59,663 nt of DNA. It comes from Emcibacteraceae bacterium. Its GTDB lineage: Bacteria; Pseudomonadota; Alphaproteobacteria; Sphingomonadales; Emcibacteraceae. The notes under the pieces were generated by a model. That model ran no database searches. It saw nothing but the letters and a program-made list of their open reading frames with translations, and was not told the DNA's origin. Location of the stretch: contig JADGEY010000004.1 of the NCBI GenBank assembly GCA_016744185.1, positions 1-59,663 of the forward strand. The letters are read 5' to 3'. The position numbers were made by a program, and so were the translations under genes. This document shows positions 30,534 through 42,196 of the stretch, one piece after another (position 1 is the stretch's first letter; every line of letters begins with the position of its first letter).

Positions 30534-31991
30534 ATGACTGATAAAAACGGCACTCTTGTTTTTAGACATAAATCTGCCTCCTCAGTATGGGAAGATTCCA
30601 ATAATGATACTGCGCTCCAAACAGGGACTGCTTGCGCACGCTGTCTGATTATTCATCCTTATTTAAGGTCAGAATTAAAAAGCAATTCAAAAAGCTATAG
30701 AGACCCTGCCGCAAGGCTTGATGAGGCGGTTTCTCTTTCTGCGGCAATTGATTTGCAAGTTATTCGGGCGGTCTGCATACCTCTTGCAAAAATTGTTCCT
30801 GCTCATTATTTGGGTAAGGGAAAACTTGAAGAAATAAAGGGCTTTACCGACCAGAATGAAATTGAACTTGTTGTTATGGATTGTGAGCTATCTCCTGTTC
30901 AGCAGCGCAATCTTGAAAGCACTCTTGGAGTTAAGGTGATTGACCGTACGGGGCTTATTTTAGAGATTTTTGGGGAAAGAGCGCAAACAAAAGAAGGCGG
31001 GCTTCAAGTTGAGCTTGCTCATTTATCTTACCAGAAAAGCCGTCTTGTTAGGTCATGGACTCATCTTGAACGCCAGCGGGGCGGTGGTGGTTTTATGGGC
31101 GGGCCGGGGGAAAGACAAATTGAAAGCGACAGGCGGCAAATTGATGAGCAGATTATAAAAATCCGCAAGAAATTAGATCAAGTTGTTAAAACCCGTGGTC
31201 TTCACCGTAAGGCTAGAAAAAAAGTGCCTTTTCCGATCGTGGCTCTTGTTGGTTATACTAATGCAGGAAAATCGACTTTATTTAACCGCCTAACAAATGC
31301 GAATGTTATGGCGAAAGATATTCTTTTTGCAACGCTTGATCCGACGATGCGTAAAATTAATTTACCCTGCGGTAAAACAATAATTTTATCAGACACAGTT
31401 GGGTTTATTTCAGATTTACCAACCTCGCTTATCGCAGCGTTCAGAGCCACATTAGAAGAAGTTATAGAGGCTGATTTAATCTTGCATATAAGAGATATTT
31501 CACATCAAGAAACGGACGAGCAAGCCAATGATGTGATTGAAATTATGAGAGACCTTGGCATAGAAGAAGAAGCAGAAAGATCAATTTTTGAGGTTTGGAA
31601 TAAATCTGATCTTTTAGATGAGGAGAGCTTTTTATCCTATTGTAATATTTCAGAAAATAGGGATAATATTAGCTTAATATCAGCGGTAACGGGCAAGGGA
31701 ATGGATAAATTCCTCGCTCTTATTTCAAGCAAGCTTTCAGAAAAAAACGAAACCCTTGAATTTACATTCTCGCATGATGAAGGCGCAGATGTCGCATGGC
31801 TTTATAGACATGCAGAGGTTTTATCACGTGAAGATGATGAAAGCTCTATAACCTTAACGGTTAGCCTTGATCAAAAAACAATTGGTCAGCTTGAGAAAAA
31901 AGGTCTAATAGATAAAGATAAGAGTAAAATAAAAGACGAAGAGAGAAGTTTTGAGGATCGTTTAATTGATGGATATTCTTCGGGTAGCTAG
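30534..31991 (+). CDS. hflX: GTPase HflX
   Basis: A 485-residue ribosome-associated GTPase implicated in rescue or splitting of stalled ribosomes, especially in heat stress. The N-terminal HflX domain (about 40-220) includes AHYLGKGK, the glycine-rich loop RQRGGGGFMGGPGERQIESD and a coiled-coil. The G domain has ALVGYTNAGKST (G1), SDTVGFI (G3) and NKSD (G4). Only the C-terminal extension is divergent. The stop lies inside the start of the next gene, overlapping it by 23 bases. Confidence 0.95.
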   Translation: MTDKNGTLVFRHKSASSVWEDSNNDTALQTGTACARCLIIHPYLRSELKSNSKSYRDPAARLDEAVSLSAAIDLQVIRAVCIPLAKIVPAHYLGKGKLEEIKGFTDQNEIELVVMDCELSPVQQRNLESTLGVKVIDRTGLILEIFGERAQTKEGGLQVELAHLSYQKSRLVRSWTHLERQRGGGGFMGGPGERQIESDRRQIDEQIIKIRKKLDQVVKTRGLHRKARKKVPFPIVALVGYTNAGKSTLFNRLTNANVMAKDILFATLDPTMRKINLPCGKTIILSDTVGFISDLPTSLIAAFRATLEEVIEADLILHIRDISHQETDEQANDVIEIMRDLGIEEEAERSIFEVWNKSDLLDEESFLSYCNISENRDNISLISAVTGKGMDKFLALISSKLSEKNETLEFTFSHDEGADVAWLYRHAEVLSREDDESSITLTVSLDQKTIGQLEKKGLIDKDKSKIKDEERSFEDRLIDGYSSGS

Positions 31992-32772
31992 CTTTATTAA
32001 AGAGACGGCAGAAACCGAAATTTTGCCAAGATTTAATAACTTAACAAGCAAAGACATAAGACAAAAAACCTCCAAGCAAGATTTGGTGACGATTGCTGAC
32101 CTAGAAGCAGAAAAAAGACTTTCAAGCTATTTAAAAGACCTTTACCCAAATGCCCTAATTGGCGGCGAAGAATCAATTGCGGAATATCCAGAATTAAAGA
32201 ATGAAATTCTAAAATCTGATTTGGGATTTTTGATTGATCCGATTGATGGAACAAATAACTTTATTAAGGGAAATCACCGTTTTGCCGTAATGTTAGTAGC
32301 TCTGCAAAAGGGGAATGCTGTTGCGTCATGGATTTATATTCCTCTTGAAAATAAAATGGTTGTTGCCGAGCAGGGCTGTGGCTGCTTTATTAATTCAAAG
32401 CGAGTTTCTTATCCCGTACCGCCTGCTAAAATTTCAGATATGATTGGCGCAAGCCATACCAAACGTATGAGCCAAGGTCTTGGCAAAATTATAGATAAAA
32501 ACCTCTCAAAAATAAAAGAAAACCGCCCAGCTTACTGCGCAGGATATGATTATGTAGCTTTACTTGAAGGGCGTAAGAATTTCTCATTATATGGAAATAT
32601 TTTGCCGTGGGATCACTTGCCGGGAACATTAATGGTGCAGGAAGCAGGTGGAATATCTAAACAACTAGATGGTGCAGATTATGATGCCCATAATGAAGAG
32701 GGCGGCATTCTTTCCGCTTTTAATGAGGAAGCATGGCAAAAAATCCATCAAAGTCTTTTTGTAAGATCTTAA
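31969..32772 (+). CDS. Inositol monophosphatase family protein
   Basis: A 267-residue magnesium-dependent phosphatase of the IMPase/FBPase/CysQ superfamily. Metal-site motifs are GEES near residue 62, DPIDGTNNF near 87 and WDHLPG near 213 in the place of the usual WDxAAG. Substrates in the family include myo-inositol 1-phosphate, PAP and fructose bisphosphate; I cannot choose among them. It resembles the alphaproteobacterial relatives annotated SuhB-like. The start is ATG at 31969, or TTG three bases earlier with GAGG at a better distance. It overlaps hflX and probably ends that transcription unit. Confidence 0.88.
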   Translation: MDILRVASFIKETAETEILPRFNNLTSKDIRQKTSKQDLVTIADLEAEKRLSSYLKDLYPNALIGGEESIAEYPELKNEILKSDLGFLIDPIDGTNNFIKGNHRFAVMLVALQKGNAVASWIYIPLENKMVVAEQGCGCFINSKRVSYPVPPAKISDMIGASHTKRMSQGLGKIIDKNLSKIKENRPAYCAGYDYVALLEGRKNFSLYGNILPWDHLPGTLMVQEAGGISKQLDGADYDAHNEEGGILSAFNEEAWQKIHQSLFVRS

Positions 32773-33254
32773 GAATTTAAAGGCTAAGACGGACATTGCA
32801 TTATTATGATGTTTAGTCGGTGTTTGTGTTTTATGCTCAAACTCAAGGGTGTTATGCTTCAAGCGATTGTAGCATGTCTATTACGGTTGTCGTTATTTCA
32901 ATTTCTTTAATGATATATGCGCATAGTGCCAAGGCAAAAGATTGGTCATCTTAAATAATTAACGGGTAAATATTCAAGAAAAGAAAAAATGATCAATTTT
33001 GAAAAAAATAGTAGTATTTTACGCCAAGTAAGTTTATTAAAAAGATAGAAGTTAATGGGTGTTGGAAGTATGAAGAGGATTGTTAAGAGGGTGTGAATAT
33101 CTCCTTTAAAGTTTGAGTTGTTTTCTTCCTGTTAACCCTATTGCGTTATTTTCCTTATTATCTTTAGATTTGACATGCTGGAATCGTTGCAAGTGATGTT
33201 TCAGTATTGTTTTAAAATAACGACTTGCAGAAGTTTAAGAAGGGTGGAGCAGAG
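32773..33254 (+). promoter_or_regulatory. 482-base nuo leader without a gene
   Basis: No credible gene lies here. A tiny frame at 32989-33048 (19 codons) has a weak ribosome site only. TTGACA at 33170-33175 is a perfect -35 hexamer, but no good -10 lies 16-19 bases after it. TTGCGT at 33141-33146 with TTAGAT at 33164-33169 has exact 17-base spacing but a poor -10. One GANTC site (33181-33185) lies just after the TTGACA. The nuo promoter almost certainly lies here, but I cannot place it with confidence. Confidence 0.4.
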
Positions 33255-33620
33255 ATGGATAGCTTGTTGCTCGAATATCTTCCTATTCTGGTATTTTTTG
33301 TAATCGCCATCATTATGGCGGTTATTTTTGTTGGACTTCCGATTTTGGTGGTAAAGCAAAAACCAGATGCAGAAAAAAACTCGGCCTATGAATGTGGATT
33401 TGAGGCCTTTGATACGTCACGTAAGCCATTTGATGTAAGATTTTATCTTGTGGCAATTCTTTTTATTATTTTTGATTTAGAAGTTGCCTTCTTATTTCCT
33501 TGGGCGGTCTCTTTGAAAGAGATCGGCGTTTATGGTTTTGTCTCAATGATGATTTTTCTGGGCGTACTTACCGTTGGCTTTATTTATGAGTGGAAAAAAG
33601 GAGCATTGGAATGGGAATAG
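33255..33620 (+). CDS. nuoA: NADH-quinone oxidoreductase subunit A
   Basis: A 121-residue membrane subunit of complex I with three predicted helices. The family loop with AYECGFEAF followed by [29 protein letters not shown] is complete, carrying the conserved Cys and the acidic residues near the quinone channel. The start at 33255 follows a GGAG six bases before it, in preference to the earlier ATG at 33225 that adds a hydrophilic tail. It is the first gene of the 14-gene nuo operon. It overlaps nuoB by 10 bases. Confidence 0.97.
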   Translation: MDSLLLEYLPILVFFVIAIIMAVIFVGLPILVVKQKPDAEKNSAYECGFEAFDTSRKPFDVRFYLVAILFIIFDLEVAFLFPWAVSLKEIGVYGFVSMMIFLGVLTVGFIYEWKKGALEWE

Positions 33621-34195
33621 ACCTTTCAAAACTTAATCTAAATAAAGATAATACCCCTCATATGAATAATGCTCAAGCCGCTGAATTTAATGCAATGGAG
33701 CAGGGGACATATTTCAAAAATATTAACTCTGATCTTGCCGATAAAGGCTTCGTGATTACATCTGTAGAAGATATTATCGCGTGGGCACGCACGGGTTCGC
33801 TTTGGTGGATGACTTTTGGGCTGGCTTGCTGCGCTGTGGAGATGATGCATACGGCGATGTCCCGTTATGATGTTGAACGTTTTGGCTTCGCCCCTCGTGG
33901 TTCTCCCCGTCATTCAGATGTTATGATTGTCGCAGGAACGCTGACCAATAAAATGGCGCCTGCAATGCGTAAAGTTTATGACCAGATGGCAGAACCTCGT
34001 TATGTGATTTCGATGGGATCATGCGCTAATGGCGGCGGCTATTATCATTATTCTTATTCGGTTGTTCGGGGCTGTGACCGCATTGTTCCTGTGGATATTT
34101 ACGTGCCAGGCTGTCCGCCAAGTGCAGAGGCTTTGCTTTACGGTATCTTGCAATTGCAAAAGAAAATCAGAAGAACAGTGTCATTCGAGAGATAG
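33611..34195 (+). CDS. nuoB: NADH-quinone oxidoreductase subunit B
   Basis: A 194-residue hydrophilic subunit that binds cluster N2, the last 4Fe-4S before ubiquinone. Ligand cysteines are visible as the tandem pair in [11 protein letters not shown], then SMGSCANGG and [12 protein letters not shown]. The start at 33611 follows GGAG at 33599-33602 and begins MGIDLSKLN; the frame's earlier ATG at 33590 sits further inside nuoA. The N-terminal 40 residues are variable, as usual. Confidence 0.97.
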   Translation: MGIDLSKLNLNKDNTPHMNNAQAAEFNAMEQGTYFKNINSDLADKGFVITSVEDIIAWARTGSLWWMTFGLACCAVEMMHTAMSRYDVERFGFAPRGSPRHSDVMIVAGTLTNKMAPAMRKVYDQMAEPRYVISMGSCANGGGYYHYSYSVVRGCDRIVPVDIYVPGCPPSAEALLYGILQLQKKIRRTVSFER

Positions 34196-34229
34196 GGTAA
34201 TGCGGCGTGAAAGCTGCGGAGAGTTATAA

Positions 34230-34850
34230 ATGAAATTAAATGAAACATTAGAAGAGTTTGGCGATTATATTGTTAAGGCTCTTGGCGATGATGTGAGTGA
34301 TTATGTCGTAGCCTATGATGAGCTTACGATTTTGTCACGCCGTGATAAGATCGTAGAGGTTCTTACGTTTCTTCGAGATGATAAAAACTGTAAATTCACA
34401 GTTTTAATTGATGTTTGCGGCGCAGATTATCCTATGCGGGCCCGCAGGTTTGATGTTGTCTATCATATGTTAAGTATGAAGAAAAATTTCCGCATTCGGG
34501 TAAAGCTTACCACGGGTGAAGAAACAGCAGTGCCGTCTGTCGTGCCATTATTTTCAAGTGCCAATTGGTATGAGCGTGAAACATGGGACATGTACGGCAT
34601 TATGTTTGCAGGTCACCCTGACCTGCGCCGTCTTTTATCTGATTATGGTTTTGAAGGACATCCTCTTCGCAAAGATTTCCCCCTTACGGGCTATGTTGAG
34701 CTTCGCTATAGTGAAGAAGAAAAGCGTGTGGTCTATGAGCCGGTAAAACTTGTTCAAGAATTTCGTGATTTTGACTTTATGTCTCCTTGGGAGGGGGCAA
34801 AATATATCCTTCCCGCTGATAAACAGACAGAAGAAGGGGCTAAGGATTAA
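34230..34850 (+). CDS. nuoC: NADH-quinone oxidoreductase subunit C
   Basis: A 206-residue peripheral-arm subunit (30-kDa family). Motifs include [11 protein letters not shown], the family block [24 protein letters not shown] and [14 protein letters not shown] near the C-terminus. It is a separate polypeptide rather than the NuoCD fusion of enterobacteria. A GGAG lies about 10 bases before the ATG, and nuoD follows 2 bases after the stop. Confidence 0.97.
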   Translation: MKLNETLEEFGDYIVKALGDDVSDYVVAYDELTILSRRDKIVEVLTFLRDDKNCKFTVLIDVCGADYPMRARRFDVVYHMLSMKKNFRIRVKLTTGEETAVPSVVPLFSSANWYERETWDMYGIMFAGHPDLRRLLSDYGFEGHPLRKDFPLTGYVELRYSEEEKRVVYEPVKLVQEFRDFDFMSPWEGAKYILPADKQTEEGAKD

Positions 34851-34852
34851 TT

Positions 34853-36031
34853 ATGGCTGAAGTAGATATTAAAAATTACAACATTAACTTTGGACCTCAG
34901 CATCCCGCCGCCCATGGCGTTCTTCGCCTTGTGTTAGAGCTTGACGGTGAAGTTGTTGAACGGGCTGATCCTCATATTGGGCTTTTACATCGGGGAACAG
35001 AAAAGCTTATTGAAAATAAAACTTATCTTCAAGCTATTCCCTATTTTGACCGCCTTGATTATGTTGCTCCGATGAATCAAGAACATGCTTTTTGCCTTGC
35101 GATTGAAAAATTAATGGCTATTGAAGTGCCTGAACGGGGCAGCTATATCAGAGTTCTTTTTAGTGAAATTGGACGCATTTTAAATCACATTATGAATATT
35201 TGCTCTCATGCAACAGATGTTGGCGCATTAACGCCGATGTTATGGGGTTTTGAGCAGCGTGAAATATTAATGGAATTTTATGAAGCTGTTTGCGGCGCAA
35301 GGCTTCATGCAAATTATTTCCGCCCAGGCGGCGTACATCAAGACCTTCCCGCAGGTCTTGACCAGCGTATCTTAGATTTTTGTGACAGCTTTCCAAAAGT
35401 CCTAAAAGATATGGAATCTCTTGTTGTGGGGAATAGAATTTTTAAACAGCGTAATGTTGGCATTGGTAAGGTTTCTTTTGCCGAGGCCTGCGATCTTGGT
35501 TTTACGGGCGCAATGCTGCGGGGCTGTGATACGCCTTGGGATTTGCGCCGCAGCCAGCCTTACGAACTTTACAATAGGCTTGATTTCAACGTTATTGTCG
35601 GTAAAGAAGGCGATTGTTATGACCGCTATATTCTTCGGGTAGAAGAAATGTATGAATCAATCAAGATCATGCGCCAATGTATTGAACAGATGAAGGCAGG
35701 GCCTGTTTCCTCGATCGACCGCAAAGTAACGCCGCCGCCAAGAGCAGAGATTAAAACATCAATGGAAAGCTTGATCCATCATTTCAAACTTTACACAGAA
35801 GGCTTTAAAGTTCCCGAAGGTGAAGTCTATGCTGCGGTAGAAGCACCGAAGGGTGAATTTGGCGTATATCTAGTATCGGACGGCTCGAACAAACCTTATC
35901 GCTGTCACGTGCGCGCACCAGGTTATCCGCATTTACAGGCGATGAGCCATATTGCAAAGGGTCATATGCTTGCGGATATTCCTGCTCTTATTGGCTCATT
36001 TGACATTGTATTCGGGGAGATTGACCGATGA
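34853..36031 (+). CDS. nuoD: NADH-quinone oxidoreductase subunit D
   Basis: A 392-residue 49-kDa-family subunit that forms the quinone site with NuoB. The family features are present: [15 protein letters not shown] with the conserved His at the quinone head-group site, [19 protein letters not shown] and the C-terminal [11 protein letters not shown]. Its stop overlaps the nuoE start by four bases (ATGA). Related to hydrogenase large subunits but without nickel-ligand cysteines. Confidence 0.98.
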   Translation: MAEVDIKNYNINFGPQHPAAHGVLRLVLELDGEVVERADPHIGLLHRGTEKLIENKTYLQAIPYFDRLDYVAPMNQEHAFCLAIEKLMAIEVPERGSYIRVLFSEIGRILNHIMNICSHATDVGALTPMLWGFEQREILMEFYEAVCGARLHANYFRPGGVHQDLPAGLDQRILDFCDSFPKVLKDMESLVVGNRIFKQRNVGIGKVSFAEACDLGFTGAMLRGCDTPWDLRRSQPYELYNRLDFNVIVGKEGDCYDRYILRVEEMYESIKIMRQCIEQMKAGPVSSIDRKVTPPPRAEIKTSMESLIHHFKLYTEGFKVPEGEVYAAVEAPKGEFGVYLVSDGSNKPYRCHVRAPGYPHLQAMSHIAKGHMLADIPALIGSFDIVFGEIDR

Positions 36032-36666
36032 CACTTAATCTAGTTGACGCAGGGGCGTTTGAATTTTCACCTGAGAATAAAAAATGGGCAGCAGAAGAGC
36101 TTAAAAAATATCCTGATAGCTATCGGCAGAGCTGCGTGATGCCTTATCTGCATAGAGCGCAAGAGCAAAATCATGGCTGGGTATCTATTCCTATTATGGA
36201 ATATATCGCTGACCTTTTGGATATGGCTTATATTCGGGTTCATGAAGTCGCAAGTTTTTATTCTATGTATAATTTAAAACCTGTTGGCAAGCATGTGATC
36301 GAAGTTTGCACCACCACGCCGTGCTGGCTGCGGGGCAGTGATGATGTCGCTGCTGCTTGTAAAAAAGAGCTTGGCATTGGTTTTGGCGAGACGACAGCGG
36401 ACGGTGAATTTACTCTTTTAGAAGTTGAATGTGCAGGCGCATGCGTTAATGCTCCTGTGATTGCCTATAAAGAAAATTATTACGAAGACCTTGATGAGGA
36501 TACAACGACCGCTTTTATAAAATCCATTAAAGCGGGTAAAGTGGTTTCCTGCGGCCCTCAAAATGGACGCTTCAAATCCTGTCCCAAGGGCAGGGCAACA
36601 ACTTTAAAAGATTTCGCTCCGAAAGAGCTTTTAAAAGCCCAAGATTCTAAAGGGAGTGATAAATAA
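36028..36666 (+). CDS. nuoE: NADH-quinone oxidoreductase subunit E
   Basis: A 212-residue peripheral subunit holding 2Fe-2S cluster N1a. The thioredoxin-like domain has the ligand pattern CTTTPC and later [10 protein letters not shown]. The N-terminal helical domain shows [21 protein letters not shown], typical of the 24-kDa family. A longer C-terminal tail, after about residue 170, contains a Cys-rich segment ([14 protein letters not shown]) as in several alphaproteobacteria. The start overlaps nuoD and the stop shares one base with nuoF. Confidence 0.97.
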   Translation: MTLNLVDAGAFEFSPENKKWAAEELKKYPDSYRQSCVMPYLHRAQEQNHGWVSIPIMEYIADLLDMAYIRVHEVASFYSMYNLKPVGKHVIEVCTTTPCWLRGSDDVAAACKKELGIGFGETTADGEFTLLEVECAGACVNAPVIAYKENYYEDLDEDTTTAFIKSIKAGKVVSCGPQNGRFKSCPKGRATTLKDFAPKELLKAQDSKGSDK

Positions 36667-37958
36667 TGTTAGCTGATAAAGACCGCATATTTACAAATCT
36701 CTATGGATTTGAAGGCACTGACCTTAAATCTTCCAAGAAACGGGGCGATTGGAAAAACACTAAAAAACTTCTTGAAAATGGCAAAGACTGGATTGTTGAT
36801 GAGATGAAAACCTCTGGGCTTCGGGGGCGGGGCGGAGCTGGATTTCCGACGGGTCTGAAATGGTCATTCATGCCAAAAGAATCTGATGGCCGTCCTTCTT
36901 ATCTGGTGGTCAATGCCGATGAGGGCGAACCGGGGACTTGTAAAGACCGTGAAATTATGCGTCATGATCCTCATAAACTTGTGGAAGGCTGCCTTATCGC
37001 AGGCTTTGCAATGAATGCGATCGCTGCCTATATTTATATTCGGGGCGAATTTGCAGAAGAAGCAAAAGTCATGCAAGCCGCCATCGATGAAGCCTATAAA
37101 GCAGGGCTTATTGGTAAAGATTCTTGCGGCACGGGCTATAATTTCGATATTTATATCCACAGAGGCGCAGGCGCATATATTTGCGGCGAAGAAACCGCTC
37201 TTATTGAATCAATAGAAGGTAAAAAAGGTCAGCCGAGGCTTAAGCCGCCATTCCCAGCGAATGTGGGCGTTTTTGGCTGTCCAACAACGGTGAATAATGT
37301 GGAATCGATTGCGGTCGTACCAGAGGTTCTTCGTAGGGGCGGTTCATGGTTTGCGGCTCTTGGGCGTGAAAATAATACAGGAACGAAGCTTTTTTGCATT
37401 TCAGGTCATGTGAATAATCCCTGTAATGTAGAAGAAGAAATGGGCATTCCTCTTAAAGATCTTATCGAAAAGCACGCTGGCGGCGTTATTGGGGGCTGGG
37501 ATAATTTGCTGGCAATCATTCCTGGTGGCTCTTCGGTGCATATGATTCCTAAATCCATTTGCGATACGGTTTTGATGGATTTTGATAGCTTGCGGGCAGA
37601 AGGCACGGGTCTTGGGACTGCGGCGGTGATCGTTATGGATAAATCGACCGATATTGTTGCAGCGATTGCAAGGCTTTCCGCTTTTTATAAGCATGAAAGC
37701 TGCGGTCAATGTACGCCCTGCAGAGAAGGAACAGGCTGGATGTGGCGCATGATGGAACGCCTTGTTTCTGGTGATGCAGAATTAGAAGAGGTTGATATGC
37801 TTCTCGATGTTACCAAACAAATAGAAGGTCATACAATTTGCGCTCTTGGCGATGCCGCCGCATGGCCTATCCAAGGGCTTCTGCGTCATTTTAGACCAGA
37901 AGTAGAACGGCGCATTGAAGAATTTAAAAAATCTAAACTTAACGTAAAGCTAGGTTAG
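36666..37958 (+). CDS. nuoF: NADH-quinone oxidoreductase subunit F
   Basis: A 430-residue subunit that oxidises NADH, with FMN and 4Fe-4S cluster N3. Visible are the NADH/FMN glycine-rich loop [51 protein letters not shown] and the cluster ligands in [12 protein letters not shown] with a later Cys in [10 protein letters not shown]. Length is normal. It is the entry point of electrons into complex I. Confidence 0.98.
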   Translation: MLADKDRIFTNLYGFEGTDLKSSKKRGDWKNTKKLLENGKDWIVDEMKTSGLRGRGGAGFPTGLKWSFMPKESDGRPSYLVVNADEGEPGTCKDREIMRHDPHKLVEGCLIAGFAMNAIAAYIYIRGEFAEEAKVMQAAIDEAYKAGLIGKDSCGTGYNFDIYIHRGAGAYICGEETALIESIEGKKGQPRLKPPFPANVGVFGCPTTVNNVESIAVVPEVLRRGGSWFAALGRENNTGTKLFCISGHVNNPCNVEEEMGIPLKDLIEKHAGGVIGGWDNLLAIIPGGSSVHMIPKSICDTVLMDFDSLRAEGTGLGTAAVIVMDKSTDIVAAIARLSAFYKHESCGQCTPCREGTGWMWRMMERLVSGDAELEEVDMLLDVTKQIEGHTICALGDAAAWPIQGLLRHFRPEVERRIEEFKKSKLNVKLG

Positions 37959-37969
37959 GAGATAGATGA

Positions 37970-40024
37970 ATGGTTAAGCTAACAATTGACGGCACTGAAA
38001 TAGAAGTAGACACAGGCAGCACTGTCATACAAGCAGCAGAGCAGGCTGGAATTGAGATTCCTCGTTTTTGCTATCATGAAAGATTGTCCATTGCAGGAAA
38101 CTGCCGCATGTGCCTTGTGGAAATGGAAAAAGCACCAAAGCTTGTTGCATCATGTGCGATGCCTGCAAGCGAGGGTATGGTTATTCATACTAATTCGGAA
38201 AAAGTTAAAAAAGCCCGTGAAGGGGTGATGGAATTTCTTCTGATTAATCATCCGCTTGATTGCCCTGTGTGCGATCAAGGCGGTGAATGTGATTTACAAG
38301 ACCAATCGGTGGCTTACGGCGGTGGATCGAAGCGAACGACTGAAGAAAGACGCATCGTATCTGAAAAATTCATGGGGCCTCTTATTAAAACCACGATGAC
38401 CCGCTGCATTCATTGTACAAGATGCGTGCGTTTTGCCGATGAAATTGCGGGCGTTCCTGAACTGGGCGCAATTGGCAGGGGTGAAGGTATGCAGATTACG
38501 ACTTATAATGAAAAAGAATTTAAGTCTGAAATGTCTGGAAATATTGTTGATCTTTGCCCTGTTGGGGCATTAACGTCACGTCCTTATGCTTTTAAAGCCC
38601 GCCCTTGGGAGCTTACATCAACAGAAACAATTGATATTCATGATGCCCTTGGCGCAAATATTAGAGCCGACGCACGGGGGCGTGAAGTCATGCGGATTTT
38701 ACCCCGCCTTAATGATGATATTAATAGCGAATGGATTGATGATAAATCCCGCCATGCGGTTGATGGATTAACAAAAAACCGTCTTGACCGTCCTTATGCT
38801 CGCATTAAAGGTAAGCTTACCGAGGTCACTTGGCAGCAAGCCTTTGATATTATTGCGGCAAAAATTAAAAAAACCGACGGCTCAAAAATTGCGGCTCTTA
38901 CGGGTGATCTTAATGATGCTGAATCTATGTACGCTCTTAAAAAACTTATAGCATCGCTTGGCAGCGACAAAATTGAATGCCGCCAAGATGGCTCTGCGGT
39001 CGAATCTTCTAGCAGAGTTTCTTACCTATTTAATTCTGCTATTTCGGGCGTTGATGAGACAGATGCTGTTCTTCTGATTGGGTCAGACCTTAGGCGTGAG
39101 GCTGCGGTGCTAAATTCCCGCCTTCGTCAAAATTCTGTAAACCGCAGAATGAATATTGCTTATATGGGACCAAAAATTGACCTTACTTATAGGGTTACAG
39201 AGCTTGGCGATGATGCTCATATTCTGCAAGATATTTTAGAGGGCAAGCATGAGTTTTCTAAAGTTTTGAAAAAAGCTGAAAAACCAATGCTTATTCTGGG
39301 ACGCAGTGCTTTAAGCAGGTCTGATGGGGGGGCTATCTTAAAGCTTGCTCATGATATTGCGGATAAATATGGTTTTATCTTAGAAGATTGGAACGGTTTT
39401 AACGTTCTTCATACCGCCGCTGCACGTGTGGGCGGACTTGATCTTGACCTGACGGTTTCTGGCGGAATAGAATCTATTTTTGCAGGAGTTAAGAAAGGCG
39501 ATATTGAAATTGTCTTTAATATGGGAGCAGATGAGACCGATCTTTCAGCTCTAAGCGGCGCATTCGTTATTTACCAAGGATCACACGGAGACGAAGGTGT
39601 GCGTTATGCGGACGTTATTCTCCCTGGGACGGCCTATACAGAAAAATCTGGTCTTTATGTCAATATTGAAGGGCGGGTACAAAGAGCCGAACGGTCTATC
39701 TTTGGACCAGGAGATGCCCGTGAAGATTGGACGATTTTAAGAGCCTTATCTGACGCTTTAGGTAAAACACTTGAATTTGATACGTTAGGAGAGCTAAGAG
39801 CAGCTCTTTATAAAGAATATCCGGCTTTTGCGGCTCTTGATGAGCTTCCATCAGAAAAATGGTGTGATTTTGGCGTGAATGCCGCTCTTTTAAAAGAAGG
39901 CTTTATTCTGCCGATTACCGATTTTTACCAAACAAGTCCCATTGCCCGTGCATCAAGCGTCATGCAAGAATGTAGCGGCATTATGTATGATAGCCCTTTA
40001 AAGGAGGAAGCAGCTCATGGCTGA
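37970..40024 (+). CDS. nuoG: NADH-quinone oxidoreductase subunit G
   Basis: A 684-residue 75-kDa-family subunit. The N-terminal ferredoxin domain binds 2Fe-2S N1b ([20 protein letters not shown]), followed by the His-Cys3 4Fe-4S site ([15 protein letters not shown]) and the second 4Fe-4S site ([14 protein letters not shown] with CPVGALTS). The remaining molybdopterin-oxidoreductase-like domain has lost cofactor binding in this family. No extra N7 cluster motif is evident. The stop overlaps nuoH by 8 bases. Confidence 0.97.
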   Translation: MVKLTIDGTEIEVDTGSTVIQAAEQAGIEIPRFCYHERLSIAGNCRMCLVEMEKAPKLVASCAMPASEGMVIHTNSEKVKKAREGVMEFLLINHPLDCPVCDQGGECDLQDQSVAYGGGSKRTTEERRIVSEKFMGPLIKTTMTRCIHCTRCVRFADEIAGVPELGAIGRGEGMQITTYNEKEFKSEMSGNIVDLCPVGALTSRPYAFKARPWELTSTETIDIHDALGANIRADARGREVMRILPRLNDDINSEWIDDKSRHAVDGLTKNRLDRPYARIKGKLTEVTWQQAFDIIAAKIKKTDGSKIAALTGDLNDAESMYALKKLIASLGSDKIECRQDGSAVESSSRVSYLFNSAISGVDETDAVLLIGSDLRREAAVLNSRLRQNSVNRRMNIAYMGPKIDLTYRVTELGDDAHILQDILEGKHEFSKVLKKAEKPMLILGRSALSRSDGGAILKLAHDIADKYGFILEDWNGFNVLHTAAARVGGLDLDLTVSGGIESIFAGVKKGDIEIVFNMGADETDLSALSGAFVIYQGSHGDEGVRYADVILPGTAYTEKSGLYVNIEGRVQRAERSIFGPGDAREDWTILRALSDALGKTLEFDTLGELRAALYKEYPAFAALDELPSEKWCDFGVNAALLKEGFILPITDFYQTSPIARASSVMQECSGIMYDSPLKEEAAHG

Positions 40025-41072
40025 TATGATCTATAATTTCTTTTACTGGTTATTTGGTATAGAGATTTATCATTTTGTTGCGGTTATTTTAAGCGTTCTT
40101 TTGGTCGCCCTGCCTGTATTATTGGCGGTAGCGATGATTGTTTGGGTTGACCGTAAAGTTTGGGCAGCGATTCAAATTCGCAAAGGACCTAATGTTGTGG
40201 GGCCTTTTGGTTTGATGCAGTCTTTTGCCGATGGTCTTAAAGTTTTTCTTAAAGAAACGATTGTTCCAGCGGGCGCAAATAAATTTTTGTTCCTTATGGC
40301 TCCTGCATTAAGTCTTATTTTTGGACTTGTGGGCTGGGCAGTGCTTCCTTTTGCAGAAGGCTATGTGGTTTCTGATTTAAATGTGGGTATTCTCTATTTA
40401 TTTGCGGCATCTTCACTTGCGGTTTATGGGGTGATTATTGCCGGCTGGGCCTCTAATTCTCGTTATGCGTTTTTAGGGGCGATGAGATCGGCAGCGCAAA
40501 TGGTCTCCTATGAAGTCTCAATCGGCTTTATCATGCTTACGGTTTTGATGGTCGCAGGATCGCTTAATCTTTCTGAAATTGTCTTGGCTCAAAAAAGCGC
40601 AGGTCTTTTTGGCTTTAACGGCTATTTCTTAACGCCGCTTATGCCAATGTTCTTTATCTTTTTTATCTCGGCTCTTGCAGAAACAAACCGCGCCCCCTTT
40701 GACCTTCCCGAAGCAGAAGAAGAAATCGTGGCAGGCTTCCAAATTGAATATTCATCTATGTCGATGGCATTATTCTATCTTGGTGAATATGCAAATATTA
40801 TTTTAATGTGCGGCGTTATGTCGGTGCTTTTCTTTGGTGGCTGGCTTCCTCCTTTTGATTGGGCTCCGCTTTATTACGTGCCGCCTGCTCTTTGGCTGTT
40901 CTTTAAGATGTTTATTTTCTTCTTTTGTTTTTCATGGGTAAAGGCATCTGTACCTCGTTTTAGATATGATCAGTTAATGCGTCTGGGCTGGAAAGTGTTC
41001 TTGCCTATGTCTCTGATCTGGGTTGTTCTCACGTCGGCTTATGTCGTTTTCATTAAGCATGCTGCTGGATAA
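40017..41072 (+). CDS. nuoH: NADH-quinone oxidoreductase subunit H
   Basis: A 351-residue integral membrane subunit with about eight helices that connects the quinone pocket to the proton channels. Family motifs are [48 protein letters not shown] with the acid-rich loop, and [18 protein letters not shown]. The start follows AAAGGAGGAAG, one of the best ribosome sites in the operon, and lies within the last codons of nuoG. Confidence 0.98.
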   Translation: MADMIYNFFYWLFGIEIYHFVAVILSVLLVALPVLLAVAMIVWVDRKVWAAIQIRKGPNVVGPFGLMQSFADGLKVFLKETIVPAGANKFLFLMAPALSLIFGLVGWAVLPFAEGYVVSDLNVGILYLFAASSLAVYGVIIAGWASNSRYAFLGAMRSAAQMVSYEVSIGFIMLTVLMVAGSLNLSEIVLAQKSAGLFGFNGYFLTPLMPMFFIFFISALAETNRAPFDLPEAEEEIVAGFQIEYSSMSMALFYLGEYANIILMCGVMSVLFFGGWLPPFDWAPLYYVPPALWLFFKMFIFFFCFSWVKASVPRFRYDQLMRLGWKVFLPMSLIWVVLTSAYVVFIKHAAG

Positions 41073-41081
41073 GGATAGGAA

Positions 41082-41570
41082 ATGTCACTTTTTAACCATT
41101 ATGTTCGAACTTTTTTACTTGCAGATCTTTTTGCAGGATTAATGCTAACGCTGAAATATTTCTTTAGCAAAAAAGTAACGATTAACTATCCTCATCAAAA
41201 AGGACCTCTTTCGCCAAGATTTAGAGGGGAGCATGCTCTGCGCCGTTATGAAGACGGTGAAGAACGCTGTATTGCCTGTAAATTATGTGAAGCCATTTGC
41301 CCTGCGCAGGCGATCACAATTGAGGCAGAGGTCATGCCCTCTGGCGCGCGTCAGACCACACGTTATGACCTTGACCTGACCAAATGTATTTTTTGCGGCT
41401 ATTGCCAAGAAGCCTGTCCTGTTGAAGCGATTGTAGAAGGACCGAATTTTGAATATGCCACGGAAACGAGGGAAGAGCTTATGTATGATAAAGAAAAGCT
41501 GCTTGCGAGTGGTGATCGCTGGGAACGCCAATTAGCCCTTAATATTGCGCTTGATGCGCCCTATAGATAG
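41082..41570 (+). CDS. nuoI: NADH-quinone oxidoreductase subunit I
   Basis: A 162-residue peripheral subunit with two 4Fe-4S clusters (N6a and N6b). The two ferredoxin motifs are [14 protein letters not shown] and [15 protein letters not shown]. The N-terminal helix (about 8-30) lies on the membrane surface. The C-terminal block [18 protein letters not shown] is typical. Standard length for the alphaproteobacterial/mitochondrial TYKY type. Confidence 0.98.
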   Translation: MSLFNHYVRTFLLADLFAGLMLTLKYFFSKKVTINYPHQKGPLSPRFRGEHALRRYEDGEERCIACKLCEAICPAQAITIEAEVMPSGARQTTRYDLDLTKCIFCGYCQEACPVEAIVEGPNFEYATETREELMYDKEKLLASGDRWERQLALNIALDAPYR

Positions 41571-41581
41571 AAGAGAGAATA

Positions 41582-42196
41582 ATGATTATAGCAATATTAT
41601 TTTATGTTTTTGCGGGAACGGCAGTTTTTTCTGCGGCAATGGTTGTTTTTAGCAAAAATCCTGTTAACTCGGTTTTATTTCTTATCCTTGCTTTTTTTAA
41701 TGCATCGGGGCTTTTCATTTTGCTCGGCGCAGAATTTTTAGCGATGCTTCTGATTATTGTTTATGTGGGAGCGGTTGCGGTTCTTTTCATGTTTGTGGTG
41801 ATGATGCTTGATATTGATTATGCAAATCTTCGCCAAGGTGTTCAAAAATATCTTCCTATTGGAATGCTTGTAGGCGGCATTTTAATGGCTGAAATGATTT
41901 TAGTGGGCGGCACTTGGAGTTTTAGCGAAGGGCGCAATGACGTTCTTGCCTCTAAAACGCCGATCCTATCGGACGTTGATAATACGAACGCAATTGGTAA
42001 TATTTTATATACGGATTATATTTTCTTATTTCAGCTTGCAGGGCTTATTCTTCTTGTGGCAATGATCGGGGCAATTGTTCTGACCCACCGCACCAGAGAA
42101 GGCGTTAAGAAACAAAAAATTCATGACCAAGTTAGAAGGCAGCGAGATGATGCGTTTGAGGCGGTTGATGTTAAATCAGGAATGGGACTTAAATAA
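41582..42196 (+). CDS. nuoJ: NADH-quinone oxidoreductase subunit J
   Basis: A 204-residue integral membrane subunit with five hydrophobic segments. [24 protein letters not shown] and [24 protein letters not shown] carry the third-helix region of the ND6 family. The C-terminal cytoplasmic tail is charged. nuoK begins on the last base of the stop. Confidence 0.96.
   Translation: MIIAILFYVFAGTAVFSAAMVVFSKNPVNSVLFLILAFFNASGLFILLGAEFLAMLLIIVYVGAVAVLFMFVVMMLDIDYANLRQGVQKYLPIGMLVGGILMAEMILVGGTWSFSEGRNDVLASKTPILSDVDNTNAIGNILYTDYIFLFQLAGLILLVAMIGAIVLTHRTREGVKKQKIHDQVRRQRDDAFEAVDVKSGMGLK

Noticed and set aside
32989-33048. A 19-codon frame in the nuo leader
   Set aside because: Only a poor ribosome site, no recognisable features and easily expected by chance in such DNA.
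33176-33195. A GG...GC pattern resembling a sigma-54 promoter before nuoA
   Set aside because: GG and GC are only 7 bases apart, whereas the -24/-12 elements need 10.
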